A stretch of DNA of 64,000 nt from the NCBI GenBank assembly GCA_036784855.1, contig JAZDSV010000011.1, positions 186,001 through 250,000 on the forward strand, written 5' to 3'. Positions 26,149 to 37,141 of the stretch are shown here, one piece after another. Below the pieces are notes generated by a model, which was given only the letters and a program-made list of their open reading frames with translations, was not told where the DNA came from and made no database searches. This DNA comes from Aphelidium insulamus. Taxonomy: Eukaryota; Aphelidiomycota; Aphelidea; Aphelidiaceae. The position numbers and the translations under genes are program-made. Position 1 is the first letter of the stretch. Each line of letters starts with the position of its first letter.

Positions 26149-27635
26149 CTAAACGGTGTCAAGTGCACTGTGAACTGAATGCTGCCGCCTCCGCCACCAC
26201 CAGACGGCAACCATGGCCGCGTAGAACAGCGACTCCATTGCCAGCCAGAACATTATGGCATTCACCAGCGCTAGCGCCAGACCCACGTAGCGCACTCGGA
26301 CATAGTCGGCTCGGCACTGCGGACCGCTCCCAGACTGGAATGAGGTCATGCCGCGCGTAGTGTCCACCGCCAAGTCCATCAGCGCCTGTCCCGCCAGCTG
26401 CCACCCGGACCAGTACTGATAGGCCGGGTTCTCGGGCACGGGCGGTATCTCGTGCCACCTGCGCCGGATCCACCAGCGACATGGAGCCGGCCGCGTTAAA
26501 TATGAAACGGGTTCGACGGGCGCGCAGTTCTGCCATCAGTGCGTCCGCAGAGCTGTTGGCCGCGCTGAGCAGCGTCCACGACATGGCGCCAGTGAGCAGC
26601 GGCAGGTGCATGTCCGAGCCGGTCAGCGCTCCCATGGGTCGGGGCGCGCTCGAGTTATTTATGACTGCGCGGTGCTGCTGCTCAATGAACTGCAGCGACA
26701 CCGCGTCCACGGTGTCCCCGTTGACCACCTCCAGATAGTCGGCACCCCAGTCGGCCCACTGTTGTCGCGTGGGAGACTTTGACAATGTTCCGGCAGCCTG
26801 CTGGTACGTGGTGCCGGGGATGGCGGCCGGTAGTCGCTCCGACCACGGCCTGATGGTTCACGGACACTACGCCGCCCAGCGCGTGCACCGTGTCAATTAC
26901 CGCACGCAGGTCCCCGTCGCTTGGCCACGCGTTGTCACCCTGCACCAGTGCCGCCAGCTTGGCGCGTGCGGCGGCCATGTCGGGGCTGTCTGTCATTCTG
27001 CCGGCCACTGCTTTCGCTGTGAGCCACACGCCGATGAGGTTCAGGTGGACGCGGCAGTTGCTGTACTCGACGCCCGGCAGCACAGTCACACCGCCAAACT
27101 GGCTGGGATCGGCGACCGCCTCTGCAATGGCCTTCACGGCAGCTTTATCGCTATTGTGGTCGGTGATTACGACAGCCGTGTTGCCCATTGCCACGGCCCA
27201 CTGGAGCGCCTGGCGCGGTGTCAGCACGCCATCCGTGTAGCGTGTGTGCACATGCGGTTCCAGCACAACGGCAACGCTACCAGTGGCATTGTCGATGGCA
27301 TTGTCGGTGCCGCCGAATGCGGGCCATGGCTGCAGCACATCTCCGTGCTCGGCGAGACGGAATTGGGGCCACTCTGCGAGCGAATACTGCGACCACAGGT
27401 ACTGCGAGCGGGCGGGCAGCAGTAGGGCCACGGTAATGCCGGTGGAACACAGTGCAGCCAGCACCGCGACAATAGCTGGCAGGTGATGGGTGCATGCACG
27501 GCACGCCCAACCCCGTGCGGAGGGGAACAATGCATGATGTTGATGTTGCTGCTTGGCCGAAGCGGATATCGTCGGCGGTGGTGACACTGGCAGCAGTGAG
27601 ACGTCGCTTCTTTGGTCGCCGCTCATTGTTGACAT
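26149..27635 (-). CDS. PHP-domain membrane protein, reading frame interrupted twice
   Basis: Metal-dependent phosphoesterase fold (PHP) between hydrophobic segments. An N-terminal TM follows about residue 45 (LPAIVAVLAALCSTGITVALLL), then the PHP motifs EPHVHTRYTDG, VVITDHNSD, LPGVEYSNC and VVSVNH, and a C-terminal hydrophobic segment (VGLALALVNAIMFWLAM). The frame changes at about 26850, right after VSVNH, where PWSERLP-type sequence continues only if one base is skipped. It changes again at about 26460-26475 before EIPPVPENPAYQYW. With both shifts the product is about 494 residues and resembles uncharacterised fungal and protist PHP proteins. Neither break can be an intron, because conserved residues lie only a few bases apart. 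The gene is either decayed or carries insertion errors. Confidence 0.7.
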
Positions 27636-27886
27636 ATTTGTGGCGCAGTTTGACAGCTGTCAATCAGGGGGCAAGGGTTATGTACTGATAACCGGGTGAG
27701 TGCATCATGGTCTGATCAGCATCGCGATTGAATCGTGGCTAATGGACTGGTCGATTGCGTGCCTAATTGCAATCGCAATCATTGATAACGCGGTTATCCA
27801 CGCGATATTCAACAAAGGGGCCAGGGTGGCTGCGAGGAGGTTTCATCAGGTTAGCAAATGGCTTCCACTCATTCTCCCGTAGATAG

Positions 27887-28959
27887 CTAGAGTGCTGAGG
27901 TTATCACCCGAAATTCGTTGCACGATGAAGCAGAGATTCGATATATCAGTTTGACTGTCATGAAAACAGCGGCCAATATCCCTATAAAGAAAAGTGGGGG
28001 CGCAGCAGCAATTAGCGCAATAGCAGTGTTGCTAACTCTACGTTCAATTGGCGTGTTGGCACGCAGGAACTGATATAGTGGAGAATCAGAGGGTGCCAAA
28101 TCTACAGGAAATCTGCTCTGGGTAATCACACACGCAGGCATCTGTGCCCATTTCCACCCAAGTATCTTGCCATATCAAAGTACCCAGATTCCGCAGCAAT
28201 ATGAAGTGGAGAAGTGCTCAATGAGGTCAACTCATGCCAAACCAAATCGCGATCAATTTCCAACAGAACTTTGGCGACATCTATGCTGTTATACCGGGCT
28301 GCACGGGTCAGATGTTCGCTTGTAAATTTCACAAGAGTGGAGTTTCGGCACAATTACATTGGATAGCTGTATTCAGGACACAAAGCAAGTCATCCTGTTT
28401 CCGTTGTTGCAACGCCCCATAGCCAAGTAAAGCAACCAATACTTCTCGGTGATTGTGACTAGTTTCTTCGGGAGTAAGATCTTGAAGAGCTTTAACAGCC
28501 TTGATGTGATGGCTTACATCATCTACTTCAGCCAGTAATGCCCGCACAACAGCAAGCTGCCCCGACAAAGCTGCCAGTGCAAGCGGAGTCCTCGCACTCC
28601 TCCAACCGGCATAGGGATTGGCATTAAAACAACAGCAGCAATTCAACCAATTCAATCTTGTTGACCAATTCGTCGGATGATATGCAACGTTCACATGCAC
28701 GATACAGTGCAGTCTTCCCATCGGTATCCACTTGATTCACATCATAACCACAAAACAGATAATCCAGAACCACATCAGTCTTCCCCAAAAATGCTGCTTG
28801 ATGAAATGAGACTTCATCTGGGGCAACTGGACGACGTTTCCGCCTCGGCTCGGCTGCTTGTCGGAGCTCCAGTGGAGGATGAGCAGATTGATCGCGGCCC
28901 TAAGAGTAACTGCTGCATAAGAGTAAAACCAGAATCACCGCGACGCGCTCAAGCAGCAT
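27887..28959 (-). pseudogene. Broken secreted ankyrin-repeat gene with C-terminal TM
   Basis: Remains of a relative of the 25.2 kb gene. A signal peptide (MLLERVAVILVLLLCSSYS, from 28959) is followed at once by an in-frame TAG. Coding sequence then resumes with ankyrin repeats (VDTDGKTALYRACERC; RTPLALAALSGQLAVVRALL; TSPLHIAAESGYFDMARYL), and a hydrophobic segment (LIAAAPPLFFIGILAAVFMT) lies near the end. Besides the stop, at least three frame changes are needed, near 28634, 28340 and 28135. I call it a pseudogene. Tiny introns cannot explain all the breaks. Confidence 0.7.
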
Positions 28960-29652
28960 GACGATATACCCATATGACGCTTACCCATATGACGAAAGTC
29001 ATATGGGTAAGCGCGCCAGGGGTTGATAATCAAGCCGCAATCAACCGCCCAATCAAATCGCAATCTCATGGCGTTGCATCTGAATCGCCTAGAGTGACTG
29101 CCGCTTCCCCATCTTGATAGCACTATGGTAAAGTGTGCGTTGCATGCCTGACAAAATCTTGTTATTGCTCTTGATAATTCTTGAGGAGATTGAGATGCTT
29201 ACTGTGTTAACGATCATGTGTTTTACATGTTCTCTCTCGATTACAGGGTACGTACTGAACCAAATTTTTTTACCAGGCAAGACAATCATATGGACACAAG
29301 ACAGCAGCATATTTGCTGCTTCCTCTCCTCGGTAAGTGAAGAATCAGCTGCGGCCAAATGTATGATCGTTATCCATTGCACAGGCATCTGCACCCATTTA
29401 TTGCCATATCATAATACCGGAATTTCATTGAAGAGGGGTTTCGGCACTGCCGACGAAGCGGCACGCAATGAATGTATTTATTTGTGTGGGATAACCGCCA
29501 TCTCGATGCATCGCCACCTGCGCTTCATTTGCACGTCGTCGCGCGTACAAACCGCCGCTTCCGCTGACATCCCTTCATCTGCCGCCTCTGCCGCCGTCAA
29601 CGCTTCTCGTACTCCCTCCACCCGCCACCGCACACGAAGACCACCTAGCAAT
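28960..29652. other. Intergenic region with hairpin and ankyrin-gene fragment
   Basis: About 690 bases. At 28978-29013 there is a perfect hairpin, listed separately. Around 29380-29440 the minus strand resembles part of the neighbouring broken ankyrin gene (matching the ATGGCA and GGGTGCAGATGCCTG blocks near 28140-28190), so it looks like a duplicated remnant. No intact gene is seen. Confidence 0.5.
28978..29013. repeat. Perfect 16-bp inverted repeat with GAAA loop
   Basis: Arms 28978-28993 (CGCTTACCCATATGAC) and 28998-29013, with the loop GAAA. A further partial copy of the left arm (TACCCATATGACG) directly precedes it at 28967-28979. Confidence 0.9.
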
Positions 29653-31281
29653 ATGTCCACGTTGCCAGCCGGTCTGTCGGACTCTGCCGGCTCTCTGCGC
29701 AACGCCGACTACATGGCCAGCATGGCGGACAACACGATCCCCGATGACGCGCAGCAGTCCATGAGCAGCGCTGATGCGGCTGATATCGCTGCTGCTGCCA
29801 CTGCTCCTGGAATTTCTGGTCCCGCCACCAGCCCTGCTACGGGAGATGTGGCGTCAGATGCTCTTCCCGCTGACGGTGAGTCTAAATAACCATTCAAGTT
29901 TATACTCATCTAATCTGCTATGTGTAGCCGGCGCCGCCGATAGCACTTCCAGCTGACCACGTGGGTTGGCTCGGTGCATCGCTCACTGACCAAGATGTTG
30001 AGCAGCACGGCGACCACCACCACTTCGGCCGTCTCCTCAGTGTACGGCCGTCTGTCCTCGTGTCACGATGCCGGCATTCGCAAGGCTATGGAGGCCGAGC
30101 ACCGCCTGCTGGCCAAGCTCCCCTTCTTTCACCGCGATGGAGGCGACAACTTCGACAATGACGATTCAACTGTACCCACTCAAAGGTGCATCGGAGAACG
30201 CTGACACAACAACCGCCACGACTGGTCCATACGCCATCACGCGGCTGGTGGCCATTGATGACGAGTCGGCCAAGCCGCGGCGCTACATCAACACCTTCAT
30301 GATGGACAATGATGGCGATCGGGACTTTGACGCCTCGCCCGGCGGCCGTGCGGTTGTCATCGGCCACGGGTTCGGCGCCGGTCTGGGCTTCTGGTATCGC
30401 AACTATCAGGCATTGAGTGCACTGGCTGGCTGGCGCGTCTACTCCATCGACTGGCTGGGCATGGGGCGGTCGAGTCGGACGCCGCTTCCACCGCGCCGCA
30501 AAGACATTAGCGAGGACGAGGACATTGCCAATGTGGAGGCGTACTTTGTCGACAGTTTGGAAGAGTGGCGCCGGGTGTGCAAGATTGAAAAGATGGTTCT
30601 TGTTGGGCACTCGCTTGGCGGCTACCTGAGGCACCAAATATGCTCTGCGCTACCCGGACCGCGTCGAAAAGTTGATTCTCGCTTCTCCTGGTGGGTATTA
30701 TTATACATGCATATGTATTTACTTGTGTTATTGTACTAAACTTATGTGCAGCTGGGGTGCCCGCATTCCGGGGAGTCGATCCGCTGGGGGCACAGATCGC
30801 CAACAGATCGTTCATGGCCAAGAAGACGTACCAGCTGTTCCGCAGTCTGTGGCAGATGGATTTTTCGCCGCAGGGCCTGGTGCGGTATGCCGGCCCGCTG
30901 GGACACCGGTTCATTCGCGGTTACGCTACGGCACGGCTGAACAGTGGCGATGCCGAGGACCTCGACAACATCGTGGCATACTTGCACGGCATCACGGTGC
31001 TGGCTGGGAGCGGCGAGTACGCTCTGAACCGGCTACTTGCACCGGGTGCATGGGCACGCCGGCCACTGGAATCGGTGCTACCTCAGCTCAAGGTGCCGGT
31101 GGTGTTCATGTACGGCGAGTATGACTGGATGGATCCGACGGTGCCGATGCAAATGTTGCGCGCGGGGAAACTCCCGCCCGGCTCCAAAGTACTGTTTGTG
31201 CCGGACGCTGGCCACCAACTCTTCCTGGACAATGTGTCGGCGTTCAACGAGATGCTCTCGGCCGAACTCACTGCCGACTAG
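29653..31281 (+). CDS. Alpha/beta hydrolase of the ABHD4/5-CLD1/ICT1 family, interrupted
   Basis: Family of lysophospholipid acyltransferases and phospholipases on lipid droplets and mitochondria. Motifs: AEHRLLAKLPFF, oxyanion stretch GHGFGAGLGFWYRN, SIDWLGMGRSSR, nucleophile elbow GHSLGGYL, VVFMYGEYDWMD, and the acyltransferase-type HxxxxD in GHQLFLDN. The frame must advance one base just after GHSLGGYL (about 30630) to reach KYALRYPDRVEKLILASP. That is a true break, since only a few residues separate the conserved blocks. A second change lies between about 30140 and 30280 and could be an intron. A standard intron (about 30691-30751) follows. The first exon and its Met at 29653 are uncertain, because two splice patterns from the donor near 29876 use different frames. 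Confidence 0.75.
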
Positions 31282-31408
31282 ACGATGTCCAATTTTCATG
31301 ATATCATTATATAAGACGTGTGTGCTTTATTATTGCATTACGAGAATATGGTTATGAACAGTGTGTGTTGAAGAGTTTAGCGTACATATGTACAGACAAT
31401 GTCGGTGA

Positions 31409-32674
31409 TTACTCGGCGGCCACCGCGCCCAGCAAGCCCACAGTGATCGATGCACCGGCAGCAAGCGGCTGTGCAGATGTGACACGGTACCGATTATTAT
31501 TACCTGTAGTCTTGTCGAGAGTAGCACCAAATGCCTTTGTGAGACGGTAGCCTGGCTGCAGAGCCAGCACAACTTGCCACGACTTTTCGGGACTTCCGGC
31601 AATGTCCTCGCCATTCGCCACAGTCAGCATGGCGCCGAATGTACGCGAAGTTAAATCCACAAACGTGACATTGTACCGCGCGACAATGGCGTTAAAGCTG
31701 GCCGCAGTGGCATTGGCACTACTATCAGTGGCGTTGCTGGAAGAGGAAGCATTCCCCGAGGAAGCACTATTACTGGCCACAGTTGTTCCATTCACCGATG
31801 AATTGCCATTAGCAGCTGCAACAGCAGCAGTGCCATTCCCAGAGAGCGCATTGTCACTGGCCACCGCTGTTCCATTGCCGGCAGACGGAGGCGCAGTCCC
31901 AGTAGTGCTATTGCTGGTGCTATTTACAGTGGAATTGGACACACCGAATGGCACGCCATCATGTTCACCGGGCAGCGCGCCCGCTGTACACGGCTCCGTG
32001 ACACACACGTGCAGCCTGTCCGTGTTGAAGAACTTGCACTTGTTGGTGCCGCGGTTGTGCACGTCACCGCCCGCATACTCCACGGCAGCCAGCGTGGCAT
32101 TGTCACCAGTGGCGGCGGCACTGTCACCGCCTTGCACCGCATAGTCCACACAGGAGTAGTAGTCACCCAGGGCGTACGCCCCGCCAAACCACGCCCACTG
32201 CAGTGTCCAGTTGCCGTCCGTTAGCTGTGCCGGCACCGCCAGACTATCGGTACACTTGCCGGGCGCCTGGCCATCCGTGTCGGCGCCCAGCGGATCGGCG
32301 GCAATGCTGCTGGACTGACACGTCATCTCGTGGCAGGTGAAGCGCTGCACACGCTTGTCGAACTCGGCGTGCGTGTCCGACAAGGCTGTGGGTGCCCAGG
32401 CCACGCGGATGAAACCACCCGCGTGATTGTTTCGTGGCCAGCGCAGATGCACCGTGTCGCCGCGCCGCACCAACAGTGGCGCGGCCGTGGCGGCACTGAG
32501 TGGTTTGTCACACGGACCCAAACAGGCGGGGCCACGGCACCCAGTCTGTGTCTGTGCCTGGTTGCCGCGACTAACGGGCTCAGTGAGGTAGGAGTGGCCG
32601 ACTGTGCCAGTGGTCAGCAGGGCTACCACTAAGGCTAGCATTGCCGTGGCACCGACAGATACTCGTTGATGCAT
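31409..32674 (-). CDS. Secreted LPMO-like protein with C-terminal cellulose-binding-like domain
   Basis: Single exon, 421 residues. A signal peptide (residues 1-26) ends before His27, which begins HSYLTEPVSRG. A processed N-terminal His is the copper ligand of lytic polysaccharide monooxygenases. Next come QTQTGCRGPACLGPCD and many cysteines, as in uncharacterised protist and fungal LPMO-like proteins. Residues about 255-330 form a Ser/Asn/Thr linker full of N-glycosylation sequons. The last 90 residues (YNVTFVDLTSRTFGAMLTVAN to the end) recall a CBM2-type module with an exposed Trp and a YRVT strand. Inferred role: oxidative attack on an insoluble polysaccharide outside the cell. An upstream in-frame Met (32836) exists, but the sequence before 32674 looks untranslated. 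Confidence 0.72.
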   Translation of the reverse strand: MHQRVSVGATAMLALVVALLTTGTVGHSYLTEPVSRGNQAQTQTGCRGPACLGPCDKPLSAATAAPLLVRRGDTVHLRWPRNNHAGGFIRVAWAPTALSDTHAEFDKRVQRFTCHEMTCQSSSIAADPLGADTDGQAPGKCTDSLAVPAQLTDGNWTLQWAWFGGAYALGDYYSCVDYAVQGGDSAAATGDNATLAAVEYAGGDVHNRGTNKCKFFNTDRLHVCVTEPCTAGALPGEHDGVPFGVSNSTVNSTSNSTTGTAPPSAGNGTAVASDNALSGNGTAAVAAANGNSSVNGTTVASNSASSGNASSSSNATDSSANATAASFNAIVARYNVTFVDLTSRTFGAMLTVANGEDIAGSPEKSWQVVLALQPGYRLTKAFGATLDKTTGNNNRYRVTSAQPLAAGASITVGLLGAVAAE

Positions 32675-34169
32675 GCGTTGATACGCGTTGGTGGTACACA
32701 GATGCAGTGGTTGATACAACAGAGAGACTGACAGAGTGAGCAGCAGGAAGGGAAACACACTGCTGCGCGGTGAACAGAGCGAGAGAACAGCAAAAGTGCA
32801 GAGAGCGAGAGAGAGAGCGACGAGAAGTTGAAGCACGCATTTTGCTGACTGGCGGTGGTGGTGGCAGTGCGCCTGATTGAAGCAGCCGTTATTGCGCTGT
32901 CTCTAATTGGCTGCGCTTGCGATTTCTGCTGCATTGACGGCCACTCTTGGCTGATACCAAATACTATATAGACAGCTAATATGAATGCCTTTTCTACTTA
33001 TGTATGCATTGTAAATAGAGTGCAGTAGTCAAAATAGAGTCGGAATTAACTGGTATGTAAACTGTAGTTCGGGGCACTCTGGAAAAAGGTGTAAACTTAA
33101 GGTTTCGGCTGATCGGCATACATAAGAGGTGTAAACTATAGTTCCTAGAGTGTAAACTTAATACACTGCCAGCGTTGCAGAGCATTGTGGAGCGTAGTAG
33201 GAATACGGTGAAGGCAGCACTACGCACTAGTTGCACACGCAGTAGTGCAAAAAGCAGCGGAGTAACGCACAGGGAAGTAGTATGACAATGACGGTAACAG
33301 GATAGTGGTACGCGGACATCCCCTTCATATACCTGAGCTGTCGCGCGTCGCGTATGATGCACCTTGGCAAAACCTTGGCAAACATTTGTCGCGACATGAC
33401 GCGTCGCGTTGAGTTCCGTATGCAACATGCACGTCAGTGATAGTAGGTGTGTCAGTGCAGGGAGTTGTGTAAGTGCTGATCTTAATTAACAGTGAGTGGC
33501 TCGCGGGGGGTTACATAATGTTGTATGTGCGATACACAGAAATGGCCCTACTACTATGAGTTAATCATAGCCAGAAGTTATATGTAAAGCGCGCAAAATA
33601 CAGGAATGCACCGTCTACGGATGGCACCTTGCACTCTGCTCGTTGTAAGACCAACCACAAATATGAAGCAGCAATTGATCGCTATTGATCCATCATTTAT
33701 AACTATGAACTGTGCTGTAAAGTATTAAATGCATCGTCTATATCGTCATCTACACGAAGCAGTGTTGGTTGGTCCTGCCGCCTCAGTTAGCTACAGATGA
33801 TTTGGAACAATCTGAACGCCAAAATGGCGCTGAAATGCACGTAGATGCAGCTCTAGGTGTGCCTGCTATAGAGCGCGGCATTTTATCATGCATCGGCATG
33901 AACGGTGGCACTTAGCCGCTGACACACGATGAAACATTGTTTGTTGCGGGTGCCATAGCGGTGCCATCGGTTAAGGTCATCTGAGTAACCTTAGCGGGTG
34001 CCATGGGGAGGCCAAAGTGACCCGAGCTATCAATCACCTACCAATTAACTGGATGCAGACTGAATGGAACGTATTTGCGGTGTATTTCAATACTTCTTTA
34101 CGTCACGGCGCCCAAGAACACTCGCAGTTCACACAGCGCGGTATAGCATACGCTTAGACACCCCCTTTG

Positions 34170-34208
<39 letters not shown>

Positions 34209-34240
34209 ACACCAGACAACACATCAACCGACAATAAAGC
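32675..34240. other. Large intergenic region, 32.7-34.2 kb
   Basis: About 1.57 kb between two divergent genes. No gene is supported: the longest frame (32994-33428, minus) shows no motif. A TATA-like ACTATATAG lies near 32964. Around 33050-33165 several short GTGTAAACT-type direct repeats occur, around 33950-34010 two GCGGGTGCCAT copies, and the right end is a long CA microsatellite. Confidence 0.5.
34171..34207. repeat. CA microsatellite
   Basis: About 18 CA units, 34 bases upstream of the sterol desaturase ATG. Confidence 0.9.
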
Positions 34241-34754
34241 ATGATGACGGGCGGCAGGCTGACCATGGTGGAGCGCTGGTGGTCCCAGGTGTACACGGCA
34301 CAGCTGGTACCGGCGGGCTGGCAGCACGCCGAGTGGCTGAACGCGGTCCTCATCACCACGCTGCTCTCATTCACGCTGCACTCGGTGGTGTACTATGCGC
34401 GCTTCCTGCCCTACCTACTCTGCGACCACATTCCCGCCCTCAAGAGCCAGTTCAAGGTCCAGTCTCAGGTGCGTGTGTTAGATCGGCCTATGTGCAGTCT
34501 GCATGTATGTAAGTATGTATGGGTAATTCGTTTGCCGCAGAAGGATACCACACCGGCCATGCTGAAAAAGTGTATGCGCACACTGCTGTTCTCGCAGTTT
34601 TGCGTGCAGCTCCCACTGCAACTTGCCTTTCATCCGCTGGCCGAGATATTTGGCATGCAGATCACCACTGTGCCATTCCCGCCTCTGTCCACCATGCTCA
34701 CCCAGGTTCTCATCTTTGCCATCTTTGAGGTGGGTTACAAGTTATATATATATG

Positions 34755-34790
<36 letters not shown>

Positions 34791-35142
34791 TCTTACAATT
34801 AGGACACGTATCACTATTGGGCACACAGAGCCCTGCACTACGGACCGCTGTACAAACACATCCACAAGGTGCACCACGAGTTCCAGGCGCCGTTCGGTAT
34901 CACCGCCGAGTACGCACACCCGCTAGAGACAATGATTCTGGGTGTGGGCACCATCGGTGGGCCCCTGTTGTACGTGGCACTCACCGGCCACCTGCATCTG
35001 GCCACGGTGTTTCTGTGGCTGGTGGTGCGTCTGCTGCAAACTGTGGACGCGCACTCGGGCTATGACTTTCCGTGGTCACTGCGGCGCTACCTACCGTTCT
35101 GGGCCGGTTAGTAGTTGTATTGTTGTGCATTGCATTTTGTAT

Positions 35143-35177
<35 letters not shown>

Positions 35178-35371
35178 TGACACTGAATGTAGGAGCCGAT
35201 TTCCACGACCACCACCACATGGTGTTCCTGGGCAACTATTCCAGCACATTCAGGTGGTGGGACTGGGCGTGTGGTACCGACAGCCGGTACAATGCGTGGA
35301 AAGCCAAACAGGCGGCCATCAGCAGCGATCGGGATGCCGCTGATGTGGACATGCTGGTCAAGGAAGAGTGA
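34241..35371 (+). CDS. MSMO1: Sterol C4-methyl monooxygenase (ERG25/MSMO1)
   Basis: Di-iron ER membrane enzyme that oxidises the C4 methyl groups of 4,4-dimethylsterols. Exons 34241-34468, 34541-34729, 34803-35106 and 35193-35371 give 299 residues. The histidine boxes are [19 protein letters not shown] with [11 protein letters not shown], and [13 protein letters not shown], followed by [17 protein letters not shown] as in MSMO1. Several hydrophobic segments span the membrane. Two of the three introns consist largely of AT dinucleotide runs. A second Met follows directly at codon 2. Its presence implies a sterol pathway. Confidence 0.94.
34759..34788. repeat. AT microsatellite in MSMO1 intron 2
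   Basis: Run of AT units wholly within the second intron (34730-34802). Confidence 0.9.
35147..35175. repeat. AT microsatellite in MSMO1 intron 3
   Basis: Run of TA units wholly within the third intron (35107-35192). Confidence 0.9.
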
Positions 35372-35452
35372 GCCGGGCACCCACAGTTAAATGAAATGCT
35401 ATTATCGGTCTATATGCTTTCTCTACATACACCGTACGGTGTGATGGCACCA

Positions 35453-36585
35453 CTAGCGGGCACAGTGGGCGGAGAGTGCGCGCTGCCACTTGGCATCCAC
35501 TCGACTCAGCATCAGCGTGCAGCCGGCATGCAGACCGCCTTGCTGCATGGCGGGCAGGCTCACAGCGCCAATGTAGTTGTGTGGCAGGTGTCCTGCATCG
35601 TGTCCACCCAGCAGCGCTTGAACATGGTCGATTACCGCGTCCGACGCCGAAGATATCAGCGGCACCACATCGGCCGTACTGCTATCACCCATGCCCATGT
35701 TCCAGCTGCCATCATCAGCATCAGTATCATCTTCCGCAGACTGTTGTGAGTTGACGGCACCAAGCAGGCGCACCTATGCATACAGTCAATGGATGGGACA
35801 CATGTCAAATGTCCACCAACCAGCGGCAAGTAGTTGACCAAGCGGTCGGAAGGCGCCGAGTACGGCAACAGCACCTGGCCAAACACCGAGGACAGCACAA
35901 GCCACAGAACAAGCGCTCCCAGAATAACCATGCTGACCACAATGTCCGTGGCGGTGGAGTGCCCCGGTGTCGCGCCACCGCCACCATTACCATTACCGCC
36001 CATAATGGCGGTGCCGTCACCGTCACCATCTCCGCCAGAGCTCGACAGAGGCCGCGTGAGCATGGACATGCGCCACTGCTGCCACCATAGCGACAGTGAC
36101 ACCGCGCGCATGGCACCGACAAACTCCATCATGCGCCCAGAGAGCACCAGCAGCAGCACGTACAGCGCCAGCAGTGTGGTCGTGCTGAGCATGGCGGCCT
36201 TGAGTATGATGGCGGTGTCGCTGGTGGCGGTGCGGCCGTTGCTGCGGCTGGACGTGCGCACGGTGGCGCCACTGTCACCATCATGCTCGGCCTGGTTGGG
36301 CATTGCTGTGCTGCTGGTGGAGTGGTGCAGCTGGGAGTAGCGCTGCACTGCCGGCGACGGCGCCCTCTTACCGGCCACACCGTCGACATCCAAGTCACCA
36401 ACTAGTGGTGGCGGTGGCGCCGCACACTTGTCGCCTGGACTGTGTGCGGCAATGGGCGGCCGTGCACAGCCGAGGTGTAGCGTGTCGCAACTGGACGAGG
36501 CAGCGGATGCGCAGATGCCACCACCAGATGATGAGGCCAACGTGGACGCAGAGCTGGATGCCGTCAACTGTGTGGTATCGCCCAT
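35453..36585 (-). CDS. Unrecognised protein with two predicted membrane segments
   Basis: Exons 36585-35821 and 35773-35453 give 361 residues. The first 120 residues are Ser/Ala/Pro-rich and probably disordered. Two hydrophobic segments follow (AAMLSTTTLLALYVLLLVL near 130-150 and VVSMVILGALVLWLVLSSVFG near 220-240), separated by a Gly/Asp-rich loop. The tail is acidic, then Gly/His-rich. I know no matching family. The clean 47-base intron at a phase-0 junction and the absence of stops support a real gene. It is convergent with MSMO1, with 81 bases between stops. Confidence 0.6.
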
Positions 36586-37100
36586 ATCTGTCTACGTATG
36601 TACGTATGTATGTACCGGGGGCTCTGAATGGCAAAGCTCTGAGCTGGACACGTCAACAGTGATGCATCATGATGCTTCCGGCGCGTCAGTGATTGTGCTG
36701 GTCACCGCGCTTGTGGTCTGTCAGTTGCGGCAACTGCCAGCAAGTGCAGATACATATGGCAAGAATACATAATATGGGAGAATTATTGCTTGTGTGCGAT
36801 GTGCCATCTGCAGCATGTGTGACCTGCTACCAACTGCATTGTCAGTAGCTTTTCCAATAGCCAACCATGGCACTTAGTGCACTCCAATTTGGTTCATTGC
36901 TTTAAAACTATAGTTTTTCCAGTCCGGACAATCTTGCTGAGACCTTGTTGTTGAAGATTTGTAATCAAGCGAGACCGAAGAGAACCGAGTTATGAATGTG
37001 CACTTCTCGATGTACATGGCGGAAGGTCACATTGTATGATATACAAACGCTAGTGACTCTATAGCATTCCATGGAATTTCTTTTCCTGTAAATCCGACGC

Positions 37101-37141
<41 letters not shown>

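Noticed and set aside
30618-30640. Programmed +1 frameshift of the Ty1 kind (CTG AGG C) in the hydrolase gene
   Set aside because: The heptamer only resembles the yeast Ty1 site, and the other skip-one sites in the window share no common motif, so a general programmed mechanism is not supported by sequence alone.
32994-33428. 144-codon minus-strand open frame in the 33 kb gap
   Set aside because: No recognisable features, and Cys/Leu/Ser-rich composition typical of chance frames.
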